Assembly: GCA_000437595.1 (NCBI GenBank)
Contig: FR899859.1
Span: forward strand, 8,046-22,128
DNA: 14,083 nucleotides
Reading direction: 5' to 3'
Source of the DNA: Faecalibacterium sp. CAG:74
Lineage (GTDB): Bacteria; Bacillota; Clostridia; Christensenellales; Aristaeellaceae
Shown here: piece after piece, positions 6,508 to 13,191 of the stretch
How positions within the stretch are numbered: the first letter of the stretch is position 1
Layout of the letters: each line of letters starts with the position of its first letter
Translations under genes and position numbers: made by a program
Notes under the pieces: model-generated
The model's database searches: none
Told to the model about the DNA's origin: nothing
What the model saw: the letters and a program-made list of their open reading frames with translations, nothing else

Positions 6508-6730
6508 TGGGTTTTCCCAATAAGCACGCGGGAGAAGTATGCAAGTGCGCTCAACTCAATCGCGAAAAAGGGTCAAGGGAGGAACTCCCTTGCAGGGTGC
6601 AGGGACAGAGTCCCTGCTGGGGTCAAGGGGCAACGCCCCTTGGGTTCCCCCATAAACACGCGGAAGTTGTATGAAAAAGTCACCAACTGAATCGCGCGAA
6701 AGGGTCAAGGGAGGAACTCCCTTGCGTTTC
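6508..6730. repeat. Tandem ~132-bp repeat with an array of 8-bp/3-nt hairpins
   Basis: Two related units are in register at 132 bp: cacgcgg at 6525 and 6657, and gggtcaagggaggaactccc at 6570 and 6702. Within them lie four hairpins of identical architecture, each an 8-bp perfect stem and 3-nt loop: caagggag-gaa-ctcccttg (6574-6592), gcagggac-aga-gtccctgc (6599-6617), caaggggc-aac-gccccttg (6624-6642) and caagggag-gaa-ctcccttg (6706-6724). A related 7-bp hairpin, ggaaaac-tgg-gttttcc, sits at the left edge (6501-6517). Stems differ in sequence but keep size and loop length. The last hairpin starts 8 nt after the stop of the aminotransferase gene and may act as its 3' end. No clear promoter for the capA-like gene is visible in this gap. 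It resembles dispersed hairpin repeats found in gut Clostridia. Confidence 0.8.
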
Positions 6731-6732
6731 CC

Positions 6733-7917
6733 TTACTTTCCGCACTTGTCGACAAACTCGCTCATGCGTTCAAGCGCAATGTTCAGCTTCTCCACGCCCG
6801 TGGCGTAGGAGCAGCGGATGTGTCCCTCGCCGCACTCGCCAAACGCAGTGCCGGGGACAGTCGCGATTTTGTACTCGTTCAGCAGCCGCTCACAGAACGT
6901 CTCGCTGTCCAAGCCCGTCTTTTTGATGCTGGGGAAAACGTAGAACGCGCCCAGCGGCTCAAAGCAGTCCAGACCCATCTTGCGGAAGGAATCCACCATC
7001 AGGCGGCGGCGGCGGTCGTAGCTGTCGCGCATCCGGCGCACATCCTCATAGTCGTTCGCGCGTCCGGCCTGCAGGGCTTCCAGCGCGGCAACCTGCCCCA
7101 TGCGCGGCGCGCAGAGAATCGAATACTGATGGATTTTCAGCATGACCGACAGGATTTCCTTCGGCCCGCAGGCGTAGCCCACGCGCCAGCCCGTCATCGC
7201 AAACGCCTTCGAGAAGCCGTTGAGCGTGATGGTGTACTGCCACATGTCCGGCAGGGACGCGAAGGAGATGTGCGTGCGGTCGCCGTAGGTCAATTCGCCG
7301 TAGATTTCGTCGCTGATGACCAGAATCCCCGTTTCGCGGACGACCTGCGCGATTTTCTCCAAATCGGCTTTCTCCATGATGCCGCCGGTGGGGTTGTTCG
7401 GGTAGGGGAGAATCAGGCACTTTGTGCGCGGCGTGATGGCGGCGCGGAGGGCTTCGGGGGTCAGGCGGAACTCGGTGTCCGCCGTCGTCTCCACGCCGAC
7501 TGGCGTGCCGCCCGCGAAAATCACCGACGGGCTGTACGAAACATAGCTCGGCTGCGGCACAAGCACCTCGTCGCCCGGCCCAACCAGTGCGCGCAGGGCA
7601 ATATCAATCGCCTCCGACGCGCCGACTGTCACCATGATTTCGGTCTTGGGGTCGTAGTCGGTGTGGAAGCGCTCAGAGAGGTACTCGCTGATTTCCCTGC
7701 ACAATTCCGGCAGACCGCGGTTGCCCGTGTACTGCGTGCCGCCGTCGATGATGGAGTTGATGGCGGCGTTGCGGATGTGATAGGGGGTGACGAAATCGGG
7801 CTCGCCCACGCCAAGGGAGATGGCGTCCTTCATCGTTGCGGCAATATCGAAGAAACGGCGGATGCCGCTGGGCGGAACGGCAGCGATGGCTTGGTTGATA
7901 TAGCGGTCGTAATTCAC
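6733..7917 (-). CDS. Class I/II pyridoxal phosphate aminotransferase (PatA/AspC-like)
   Basis: A 394-residue fold-type I aminotransferase acting on aromatic, aspartate-like or branched amino acids; the exact substrate cannot be read from the sequence. Landmarks are SLGVGEPDF (34-42), TQYTGNRGLPELR-like substrate loop (61-72), NNPTG (174-178, Asn175), SDEIY (202-206, Asp203 to the PLP ring nitrogen), NGFSKAFAMTGWR (233-245; Lys237 is the Schiff-base lysine) and the carboxylate-binding Arg368 in GHIRCSYA. Length is normal. The start is GTG at 7917, overlapping the Lrp stop by 4 bp (GTGA); no ATG lies at a sensible position and the ribosome binding site is weak, so translation is probably coupled. 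The Lrp partner suggests control by amino-acid supply. It is not of the class V type used for aminoethylphosphonate, so it is unlikely to serve the phosphonate genes. Confidence 0.92.
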   Translation of the reverse strand: MNYDRYINQAIAAVPPSGIRRFFDIAATMKDAISLGVGEPDFVTPYHIRNAAINSIIDGGTQYTGNRGLPELCREISEYLSERFHTDYDPKTEIMVTVGASEAIDIALRALVGPGDEVLVPQPSYVSYSPSVIFAGGTPVGVETTADTEFRLTPEALRAAITPRTKCLILPYPNNPTGGIMEKADLEKIAQVVRETGILVISDEIYGELTYGDRTHISFASLPDMWQYTITLNGFSKAFAMTGWRVGYACGPKEILSVMLKIHQYSILCAPRMGQVAALEALQAGRANDYEDVRRMRDSYDRRRRLMVDSFRKMGLDCFEPLGAFYVFPSIKKTGLDSETFCERLLNEYKIATVPGTAFGECGEGHIRCSYATGVEKLNIALERMSEFVDKCGK

Positions 7918-8405
7918 GGCGAGACCACCAGCCTGTTGTCAGATTGGCTGCCGTCGAAGATGACGCCCTCTTCCTTGTAGCGCTTGAGGACGAAGGACGT
8001 TTGCGTGCCCGTGACCATTTCCAGCGTAGACAGCTTGCTGGATACGAACAGCGCCAGTTCCTTCAGGCTCTTGGCTTCCACCAGCACCAGCAGGTCGTAG
8101 CCGCCGCTCATCAGATAGACGCTCTTGACTTCCTCGAAGCGGTAAATCCGGCGTGCCACAGCGTCAAAGCCCATGTCGCGCTGCGGCGTCACGCTGACCT
8201 GAATCATCGCCTCCACGCGCTCACGGTCGGTCAAATCCCAGTTGATGGTGGGCGCGTAGTGCAGGATGACGCGGCGGCGTTCCAGACTGTCAATTGTTTC
8301 CGCGACTTTCTCGGTGGACACGCCCAGCATCACCGCCAGCTTTTCCAGCGGCAGACGGCAGTCCTCCCGGAGCAGGTCAAGCACCTGCGTTTCCAGTCGT
8401 GTCAT
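7914..8405 (-). CDS. Lrp/AsnC family transcriptional regulator
   Basis: A 163-residue DNA-binding protein of the feast/famine family, which senses amino acids and forms dimers and octamers. Residues 4-50 make the winged helix-turn-helix (LDLLREDCRLPLEKLAVMLG, then VSTEKVAETIDSLERRRVI). Residues about 65-145 are the RAM ligand domain, with EVKSVYLMSGGYDLLVLVEA (92-111) as the beta-alpha core that binds the amino acid. The ATG at 8405 has AAGGAAGGG upstream. The gene is cotranscribed with the aminotransferase, its likely target, through a 4-bp overlap. Its promoter contains an inverted repeat filling the spacer, which could be its own operator. Family is secure; the ligand is unknown. Confidence 0.92.
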   Translation of the reverse strand: MTRLETQVLDLLREDCRLPLEKLAVMLGVSTEKVAETIDSLERRRVILHYAPTINWDLTDRERVEAMIQVSVTPQRDMGFDAVARRIYRFEEVKSVYLMSGGYDLLVLVEAKSLKELALFVSSKLSTLEMVTGTQTSFVLKRYKEEGVIFDGSQSDNRLVVSP

Positions 8406-8443
8406 AGCGTTCCCTTCCTTTCGGCAGAAAAATATACATTCTT

Positions 8444-8472
8444 ATTTTACACCTATTTCGCGGTGTGCGCAA
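8444..8472 (-). promoter_or_regulatory. Promoter of lrp-aminotransferase operon with overlapping inverted repeat
   Basis: On the minus strand: TTGCGC (8472-8467), a 17-bp spacer and TAAAAT (8449-8444). The spacer is framed by the inverted repeat acacc (8449-8453) and ggtgt (8462-8466), separated by an A/T-containing 8-bp centre. Lrp proteins bind imperfect palindromes with A/T centres, so autoregulation is plausible. The -35 match is weak (3 of 6). Confidence 0.5.
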
Positions 8473-8482
8473 GGGAAAGTTG

Positions 8483-8508
8483 TAAAAAGTACGCTGAATA
8501 AGCAGCGC
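8483..8508 (-). terminator. Terminator of the glycosyltransferase operon
   Basis: On the minus strand: gcgctg (8508-8503), loop cttatt, cagcgt (8496-8491), then a short T-run (8487-8483). It lies 1-2 nt past the stop of the distal glycosyltransferase gene. The stem is short (six pairs, one G-U), so termination may be partial. Confidence 0.65.
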
Positions 8509-8509
8509 A

Positions 8510-9457
8510 TTACCCAAACAACATCATCCCCGCCCGTGCCGCCTTGCTCTGCATCCGAAATCCGCCCTTCCTTAGCGCTCGCAGCCTTGCCATTTTCCTC
8601 AGCTGCGGAATCTGGGCGAAGTCCGCCAGCAACTTCTGCGCATCTTCCGGCAGCAAATCGCCGTACGCTTGCTGAAATTGTGCGGCGTTGCGGTAGGAGA
8701 GGGCAATCCGCGCGCGGATGCGGTCGGGGGTGCGCAGTGCAGTCAGGGAGCGGCGGAAAAGCCCCGATGTGCTTGCCCCCATGGCGTTCGTGCCGTGCTG
8801 GCGGTAGTCCGCAAGCGCCGCCGGAATCGGGACGATGCGCCCGAAAGCCGCCGCTGTCAGCGCAATGAACCAGTCATGCATGTGCAGGTCGCCCGTCGGC
8901 TGATGCGCGGCGCACAGGCGGCATAGCGGCGCGTTCATCATCAGCAGACAACCGGTCACGTTGTTCTGCACCAGCAATTCCGGCAGGGACTGTGCCGCCG
9001 GATTCCACCCCTGATGCCGCCATAGGCTTGCGTGCAGCGGTCGCCCGTCCGCATCCACAATCCGCGCGTCGCTGTGGACGAGAATCGGCGTGTTCGCCCC
9101 GAAACGCGCTTCCGCGTCGGATAAGGCGGCGTGCAGGCGCGTCAGCTTGTCCGGATGCCAAATGTCGTCTTGGTCGCAGAGGGCGACAGGTGCGCCGGAA
9201 TCAGCCGCTTCCCGCATCAGCGCAAAGAATCCGCCGACCGCGCCGAGGTGAACCCCGCTGGTGGGTGATAGACGGAAGCGCGCGTCCTGATGGCATTGGG
9301 CGGCAAGCAGCGCGGGCGTGTCATCCGCTGAACCGTCGTCGCGCAGAATCGCTGTGAAGGCAACCGCCTGCGCACACAGGGACGACAGCTGCGCCGGGAG
9401 GTACGCCGCGCCGTTGTACGCCGTCAACAGCACGAGCGGCGGCTTGCGCGTTACCAT
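8510..9457 (-). CDS. Family 2 glycosyltransferase, rhamnosyltransferase-like
   Basis: Transfers a sugar from a nucleotide sugar to a growing cell-surface glycan; a cytoplasmic or membrane-associated GT-A enzyme. It has VLLTAYNGAAYLPAQLSSL (9-27) at the N-terminus, ILRDDGSADDT (37-47) for nucleotide binding, CDQDDIWHPDKL (94-105) in place of the DxD motif, a VTGCLLMMN block, and a HDWFIALTA motif. These are typical of the RfbF/WchF-like GT2 subgroup. The C-terminal 80 residues are basic and rich in Arg and Leu. The start at 9457 is preferred because the protein then begins like its relatives; an in-frame ATG at 9469 would add four residues, and neither has a strong ribosome binding site. It overlaps the upstream glycosyltransferase, so the two are coupled and probably act in succession on one glycan. 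Sugar and acceptor are unknown. Confidence 0.9.
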   Translation of the reverse strand: MVTRKPPLVLLTAYNGAAYLPAQLSSLCAQAVAFTAILRDDGSADDTPALLAAQCHQDARFRLSPTSGVHLGAVGGFFALMREAADSGAPVALCDQDDIWHPDKLTRLHAALSDAEARFGANTPILVHSDARIVDADGRPLHASLWRHQGWNPAAQSLPELLVQNNVTGCLLMMNAPLCRLCAAHQPTGDLHMHDWFIALTAAAFGRIVPIPAALADYRQHGTNAMGASTSGLFRRSLTALRTPDRIRARIALSYRNAAQFQQAYGDLLPEDAQKLLADFAQIPQLRKMARLRALRKGGFRMQSKAARAGMMLFG

Positions 9458-10233
9458 TTCCAGCCCCATTTGTTGAAGTAGCGGATGGTGCTTTTCAGGT
9501 GGTGGAGGGTTGCAGGGAATGTGTGGGCGCTGTCACGCTTCCATGCGTGGGTGACGCAGATGTCGGGCGTGTAGAGGATGCTGCCGCCGTTTGCAAGCAC
9601 GCGGCGTGAGAGGTCGCTGTCCTCATGATAGAGGAAATAATGCGGGTCGAAGCCGCCAAGCTGCTGAGCGATAACGTGCGTGCGCACCATCATGAAGCAC
9701 CCGGTCGCAAACGCCACGTTCATGCGCTCATTGATGTTCTGTCCCTCCAGCGTGTAGTCGCTGCGAAGCTGCTGCCAGCGCGCGCCGGAAAAATTCAGTC
9801 GGCGGGCAAGCAAACGGCGAATCGTCGGCTCACGGCGGGGGAGAAACTGCTCTGTGCCGTCGGAATTCAGCACGCGCGGGGTGAGGATGGTCGCGCCCGT
9901 TTCGTCCATTACCTCAATCATCCGGCGCAGCACATCCGGCGCAAAGGTCACATCTGGATTGCAGATGACGTGGTAGGTGCTTTTCAGCTTGGGAAAGATA
10001 AGGTTGTTCGCGCGCCCATAGCCGATGTTGCGCCGAACAGGATAATAATGAACGCCGGGGCAGTTCCAGCGCGCGGTAAAAAGCGAGGCGTCTCCCGGAG
10101 AATTGTTGACCACATAGAGGTCAAGATACACGTCGCTGTCCACAAAGCTCTGGATGCACGAAAGCATCTCCACGCCTGAATGGTACAGCACGACCGTTGC
10201 GCTCAGGCGATTCCGCTGCGTCAAGTCCTGCAT
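9451..10233 (-). CDS. Family 2 glycosyltransferase, WbbL-like
   Basis: A 260-residue GT-A glycosyltransferase. The core motifs run in order: ATVVLYHSG (12-20), VVNNSP (41-46), RRNIGYGRANN (67-77), CNPDVTF (91-97; the NPD form of the DxD metal motif), ATGCFMMVR (176-184) and GGFDPHYFLYHEDSDLSRR (193-211) with the ED acid/base region. His229 in CVTHAW completes the usual set. This pattern is that of WbbL-type rhamnosyltransferases. The ATG at 10233 has AAGGGAG 9 nt upstream and a good promoter at 10300-10272. It is the first gene of a two-gene operon. The protein ends KWGWKW, and the next gene starts inside these last codons. Donor sugar and acceptor cannot be told. Confidence 0.91.
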   Translation of the reverse strand: MQDLTQRNRLSATVVLYHSGVEMLSCIQSFVDSDVYLDLYVVNNSPGDASLFTARWNCPGVHYYPVRRNIGYGRANNLIFPKLKSTYHVICNPDVTFAPDVLRRMIEVMDETGATILTPRVLNSDGTEQFLPRREPTIRRLLARRLNFSGARWQQLRSDYTLEGQNINERMNVAFATGCFMMVRTHVIAQQLGGFDPHYFLYHEDSDLSRRVLANGGSILYTPDICVTHAWKRDSAHTFPATLHHLKSTIRYFNKWGWKW

Positions 10234-10271
10234 GGCTGATCGCTCCCTTCCGAATGGAATTTCTCTCTGTC

Positions 10272-10300
10272 ATTCTACCCCATAGAACATGTTTTGTCCA
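10272..10300 (-). promoter_or_regulatory. Promoter of the glycosyltransferase operon
   Basis: On the minus strand: TGGACA (10300-10295), a 17-bp spacer and TAGAAT (10277-10272). Each box matches 5 of 6. No terminator for the preceding 677-residue gene is evident in the 98-bp gap, so some read-through into this operon is likely. Confidence 0.72.
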
Positions 10301-10327
10301 GAATGGGGATGGCTTTTTTGCATAAAT

Positions 10328-10437
10328 AATGCTATACTAAATGGGTATACAATCCCGCAGGAGGCGAATTCCGCATGACGAACCGGCTCATCCCTACGAA
10401 CGCCGAACCGCTCCACCGCCAGCAAATCGGCGCATAG
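10328..10437 (+). other. Plus-strand expression signals and 20-codon ORF inside the 3' end of the 677-residue gene
   Basis: Opposite the end of the minus-strand gene lie an extended -10 (TGcTATACT, 10330-10338), a perfect AGGAGG (10359-10364) and, 10 nt on, an ATG (10375) followed by 20 codons (MTNRLIPTNAEP...) ending in TAG (10435-10437). Codon third positions are strongly G/C (about 16 of 19). It could be a short peptide gene, the relic start of a deleted gene, or chance. No -35 box and no downstream plus gene support a leader peptide. Confidence 0.3.
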
Positions 10438-12365
10438 TTTGGCAAGCTCGTCAAAAGCAGCACGGGCGTTGCGTCCACGGGGCGCAGGGCAACCATCGGG
10501 CGCTGTTCAGCGGAAATCTGGTGCGCAAAGCTGCGTTCCCAGCCCATTGCGGCGGCGATGTTGCGGATCAGCGTCGCGGCGGGCGCGGGGGTGGACGACA
10601 CAATACCGATGCGGTCGCTCATCGCCAGCAGGAGCAGCAGCGCAATCCCCTGATTCTTTGTCAGCGTCAGCCCGCACTTGCCGCACACAGCCGTCAGGCG
10701 TGCCAGCAGTTCGTCCAGCGTCGCCTGCTGCCCGCTCACAGGGCTCATGCGCAGCGGCTGACCCGTCAGCGGGATGTTCAGCTGCAAGTCGCCCAGCAGC
10801 TTCGAGATGGTCGCGGGGAGCGCATCGTTCTGCAGCGTGTCGATGTGCTTGAGCAGGGAATCGCGCTGCACGGTCAGGCTGTTCAGTTCGGTCTTGAGCG
10901 ACGCCAACTGCGCCTCGCACGCGTCGCGGTCGCTCTCCAGCTTGCCCGTTTCCTTCTGCAGGCGGTTCGCCATGCCGGCAATAATTTCCTGCTTGAAGCC
11001 GTCCATGTCGCGGCGCGCCTTGTCCAACTGGCACAGGGCAGTCAGGCGCTCCGCCTCCAAATCCTGCAGGCGGTCGCGCAGCACGCGCTGGAGCGCGGTG
11101 ATGTTGCGGTCTTTGCAAATGCGGGGCTCCAGCTTGGAGCGCAGCCCGTCCAGAGAGAGCATGAAGTCCATCAGCTGCTCGCGCGCTTCGGGCATCCGCC
11201 ACGCGGCGCGGAAGGCGTTCACCGCGTCCGCCACGGGGTTGTCAATGGGGCGCATGGATGTGCCGTTGGGCAGGTTTTGCGCCGGCGGCTCGTATTTGCC
11301 AACGTACCACTGGCTGCTCACCGTCTCCTGCACGCGGTTTTTGCTCGGCTGGGGGGAGGTGCGCAGCGGCGTGCGGACGAGCGGCGTGCCGGTCAGCGGG
11401 CCGGTTTTCATCATGCTCGGCGGCATTTTCACCGGGCGCGTCTGCTGCTGATGCAGAAGGTTCGCACTGTCGGATACGCCTGTATTCAGGCTTTGCAGCG
11501 TCTCTTCAAAATCCTTCGTTTCGTCCAGAATGTTCAGCGTTTCGCCGATGGGCAGGGATTCATCCGCCGCGTCCGCCTTTTCCGCGGGCTTCTCCGCCGC
11601 GGGTGCTTCGGGGGCGACCGGGGCTGCCGGGGTGGCTGGGTCTGCCGGGACGACCGGGCCTGCCGGGGCAATCGGGTCTGATGGGGAAGCCGCGGCACTC
11701 GGTGCAGCCGCCGGAACCGCTGCCGCATCCAACGGGCGGTCAAAACGGACGGGCTTGGGGCGCATCTGCCGCTGAATTGGCGCGGGACGCACCGCTGTGG
11801 GCGCATCCTTCAGGCAGAGAATCGTGCGCTCCACGCCATCCGGGCAGGGCAGCGTGAACAGCATTCCCGCCATCCCGCTGCTCTTTTGCGGCTTTTCCGG
11901 GTCATTTTTGCACACAGGCCCGTACAGCACGTTGTCCGCGCGCAGATAGAACAGGGGCGTAATCGCTGTTTCCGCCACCACCGCGGCATCATCCGCCGGG
12001 GCGGAAATCACCTCATAAAAGCTGTGCGCAGGCAATTCATGCACGGTGTCGGAATAGAGGATAAACTGGTTCGGTTCCCCCTTGTCAGGGCGGAAATTCT
12101 TGTTTGTGCGGATTTTTGTAGCTTCGGCGGGCAGGTTCGCCAAGTCAACCAGACAATAATGCCCAAGGTCGCGCATCCGGCTCTTGAAGGTGTGCTGTTC
12201 GTTGCGGTCAGGGACGATGCGCAGGCAGCCTTCCACCGGAAACTGGTTCATCGCCTCTTGACGGATGTCAGCGTCAGGGGTCAGCAGCGGGCGAACGCGG
12301 AAATACGCCTGCTGGATATTGTCCTCCTCCAGATAACAGAAGAGAAGCTGATTGTCGATGCTCAT
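10332..12365 (-). CDS. Unrecognised 677-residue protein with Pro/Ala linker and coiled coil
   Basis: I do not recognise this family. Residues 1 to about 190 look globular and mixed alpha/beta (LLFCYLEEDNIQQAYFRVRP at the start). Residues about 190-265 are a Pro/Ala-rich linker with PAxPxxPA-type periodicity, probably disordered. Residues 265-390 are low-complexity with several TPL and RTP motifs. Residues about 425-515 form a heptad-rich coiled coil (ALQRVLRDRLQDLEAERL and onward). Residues 545-640 are again globular (ATLDELLARL, QGIALLLLLAMSDRIGIVS). No signal peptide or membrane helix is seen, so it is likely a cytoplasmic scaffold or assembly protein. The second ATG is used: GGAGG stands 5 nt before it, and the first ATG overlaps that site. 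A consensus promoter lies at 12451-12423. The last ~38 residues (WRWSGSAFVGMSRF and after) read poorly, and the frame may be shifted near 10450-10460. Confidence 0.75.
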   Translation of the reverse strand: MSIDNQLLFCYLEEDNIQQAYFRVRPLLTPDADIRQEAMNQFPVEGCLRIVPDRNEQHTFKSRMRDLGHYCLVDLANLPAEATKIRTNKNFRPDKGEPNQFILYSDTVHELPAHSFYEVISAPADDAAVVAETAITPLFYLRADNVLYGPVCKNDPEKPQKSSGMAGMLFTLPCPDGVERTILCLKDAPTAVRPAPIQRQMRPKPVRFDRPLDAAAVPAAAPSAAASPSDPIAPAGPVVPADPATPAAPVAPEAPAAEKPAEKADAADESLPIGETLNILDETKDFEETLQSLNTGVSDSANLLHQQQTRPVKMPPSMMKTGPLTGTPLVRTPLRTSPQPSKNRVQETVSSQWYVGKYEPPAQNLPNGTSMRPIDNPVADAVNAFRAAWRMPEAREQLMDFMLSLDGLRSKLEPRICKDRNITALQRVLRDRLQDLEAERLTALCQLDKARRDMDGFKQEIIAGMANRLQKETGKLESDRDACEAQLASLKTELNSLTVQRDSLLKHIDTLQNDALPATISKLLGDLQLNIPLTGQPLRMSPVSGQQATLDELLARLTAVCGKCGLTLTKNQGIALLLLLAMSDRIGIVSSTPAPAATLIRNIAAAMGWERSFAHQISAEQRPMVALRPVDATPVLLLTSLPNYAPICWRWSGSAFVGMSRFVMRNSPPAGLYTHLV

Positions 12366-12422
12366 AATTGCCTCCATAAATAATAAGTAATAAAATAAAA
12401 GGACAGAACACTCCCTATGAAA

Positions 12423-12451
12423 ATTTTATCAAATAAAGTGCGAATCGTCAA
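12423..12451 (-). promoter_or_regulatory. Promoter of the 677-residue protein gene
   Basis: On the minus strand: TTGACG (12451-12446), a 17-bp spacer and TAAAAT (12428-12423), both 5 of 6 matches. An A/T-rich leader of about 50 nt leads to GGAGG and the ATG at 12365. Confidence 0.82.
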
Positions 12452-12500
12452 GGGCTTCGACAGGGTTTTTCCGCAAAAAGACGCTATCTTTTTCCGCCGC

Positions 12501-12529
12501 GCATGAAACCGCCGAAAGCGCGCATACTG
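12501..12529 (+). promoter_or_regulatory. Candidate forespore (sigma-G-like) promoter
   Basis: GCATG (12501-12505), a 17-bp spacer and CATACTG (12523-12529) fit the sigma-G pattern of GNATR, 17-18 bp, CATnnTA, apart from the last base. No sigma-A promoter is visible before the plus operon, and the second gene is SpoIIP-like, so a sporulation sigma factor makes sense. The match is short and sigma-E or sigma-F alternatives cannot be excluded. Confidence 0.35.
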
Positions 12530-12575
12530 ATACTATTTCCAGATTCACCTGCGCCTTTTCATCTGGAAATAGTAT
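12530..12575 (+). repeat. Perfect 14-bp inverted repeat before the spoIIP-like operon
   Basis: atactatttccaga (12530-12543) and tctggaaatagtat (12562-12575) are exact reverse complements around an 18-nt centre. No T-run follows on the plus strand, so it is not a standard terminator. It falls between the candidate promoter and the ribosome binding site (GGGAGG, 8 nt before the ATG at 12601). It could be an operator or a leader hairpin. Confidence 0.8.
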
Positions 12576-12600
12576 GAACCCGAAAAGGGAGGCGAAAAAC

Positions 12601-13191
12601 ATGACGGTGGGGATGCTGCTGGCAACCATTCTGCTTGTGCTCACGTTCTCCGGCGTGCTTTCCGGCGCGTGGGAGCGGCTGGGGATTCGCCAGCGGACGG
12701 CGGGCGCGTGGCTGCTGGCAATGCTCGCGGCGCTGCTGATGCCGGATGTCCGGCTTGGCGCGGCGCGGGTGAATCCGGCGGGGCTGGCGGTGACGGCGGC
12801 GGCTTCCGTGCGCCTGATGATGACCATCCGCCCGCGCCGGGAGCTGGTGCGTGTGCTGCTGGGCAGCGTGATTGCCGGGGCGATGGGGCTGCTTGTGCTG
12901 ATTTTGTCGGACGGGCAGGCGGATGCACTCTGGGCGTGCGCGATGCTCATCGGGGCGGCGGCGTGCTTTCTGGGGGTCAGCCGGCGCGGGATGCTCCTGT
13001 GCAGCTTGATGGGGATGCTCGTCGCGCAGGGCGCAGCGGGCGTGTCAGGGGTTCTCCGCGCGGACGTGCAGCCGTGGACGGACGCGGTGCTGCTGTGCGC
13101 AAGCGTATCCACCGCGCTGGCGGAAATTGTGCGCCGAACTGCCATTTTCCTGCTGACCCCGCCGGGCGTGAAAGGGGGACACCGCGGATGA
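12601..13191 (+). CDS. Multi-pass membrane protein, unknown function
   Basis: I do not recognise this 196-residue protein. It has about six or seven hydrophobic helices (near 3-21, 34-49, 58-73, 85-103, 108-125, 129-147 and 160-180), separated by short Arg-containing loops (ERLGIRQR, RPRRELVR, VSRRG, EIVRRT). No signature motif is visible. The ATG at 12601 is chosen because GGGAGG lies 8 nt upstream; the in-frame ATG at 12574 is at the edge of the inverted repeat and has no ribosome binding site. Its stop overlaps the start of the SpoIIP-like gene (ATGA), so the two are coupled and probably work together in a membrane. An assembly or anchoring partner in the sporulation membranes is an inference from that coupling alone. 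Confidence 0.82.
   Translation: MTVGMLLATILLVLTFSGVLSGAWERLGIRQRTAGAWLLAMLAALLMPDVRLGAARVNPAGLAVTAAASVRLMMTIRPRRELVRVLLGSVIAGAMGLLVLILSDGQADALWACAMLIGAAACFLGVSRRGMLLCSLMGMLVAQGAAGVSGVLRADVQPWTDAVLLCASVSTALAEIVRRTAIFLLTPPGVKGGHRG

Noticed and set aside
6570..6724. CRISPR-like array suggested by repeated caagggag palindromes
   Set aside because: Spacing is irregular, the stems differ in sequence, there are no unique spacers of constant length and no cas genes.
6733..7917. Aminotransferase as the missing aminoethylphosphonate transaminase
   Set aside because: It is class I/II with an NNPTG core and is coupled to an Lrp regulator on the other strand, whereas AEP transaminases are class V; nothing ties it to the phosphonate operon.
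10435..10437. TAG as a read-through or pyrrolysine codon extending the plus-strand ORF
   Set aside because: The frame after TAG is antisense to the 677-residue gene and ends soon after; nothing indicates read-through.
10341..11681. Plus-strand 446-codon ORF
   Set aside because: Antisense to the 677-residue gene; composition rich in Arg, Gln and His typical of a shadow frame in GC-rich DNA.
11530..11775. Plus-strand ORF with collagen-like Gly-X-Y repeats (GATGAAGVAGSAG)
   Set aside because: It is the antisense image of the Pro/Ala linker of the 677-residue protein; the minus frame is long and has promoter and ribosome binding site, the plus ORF has neither.
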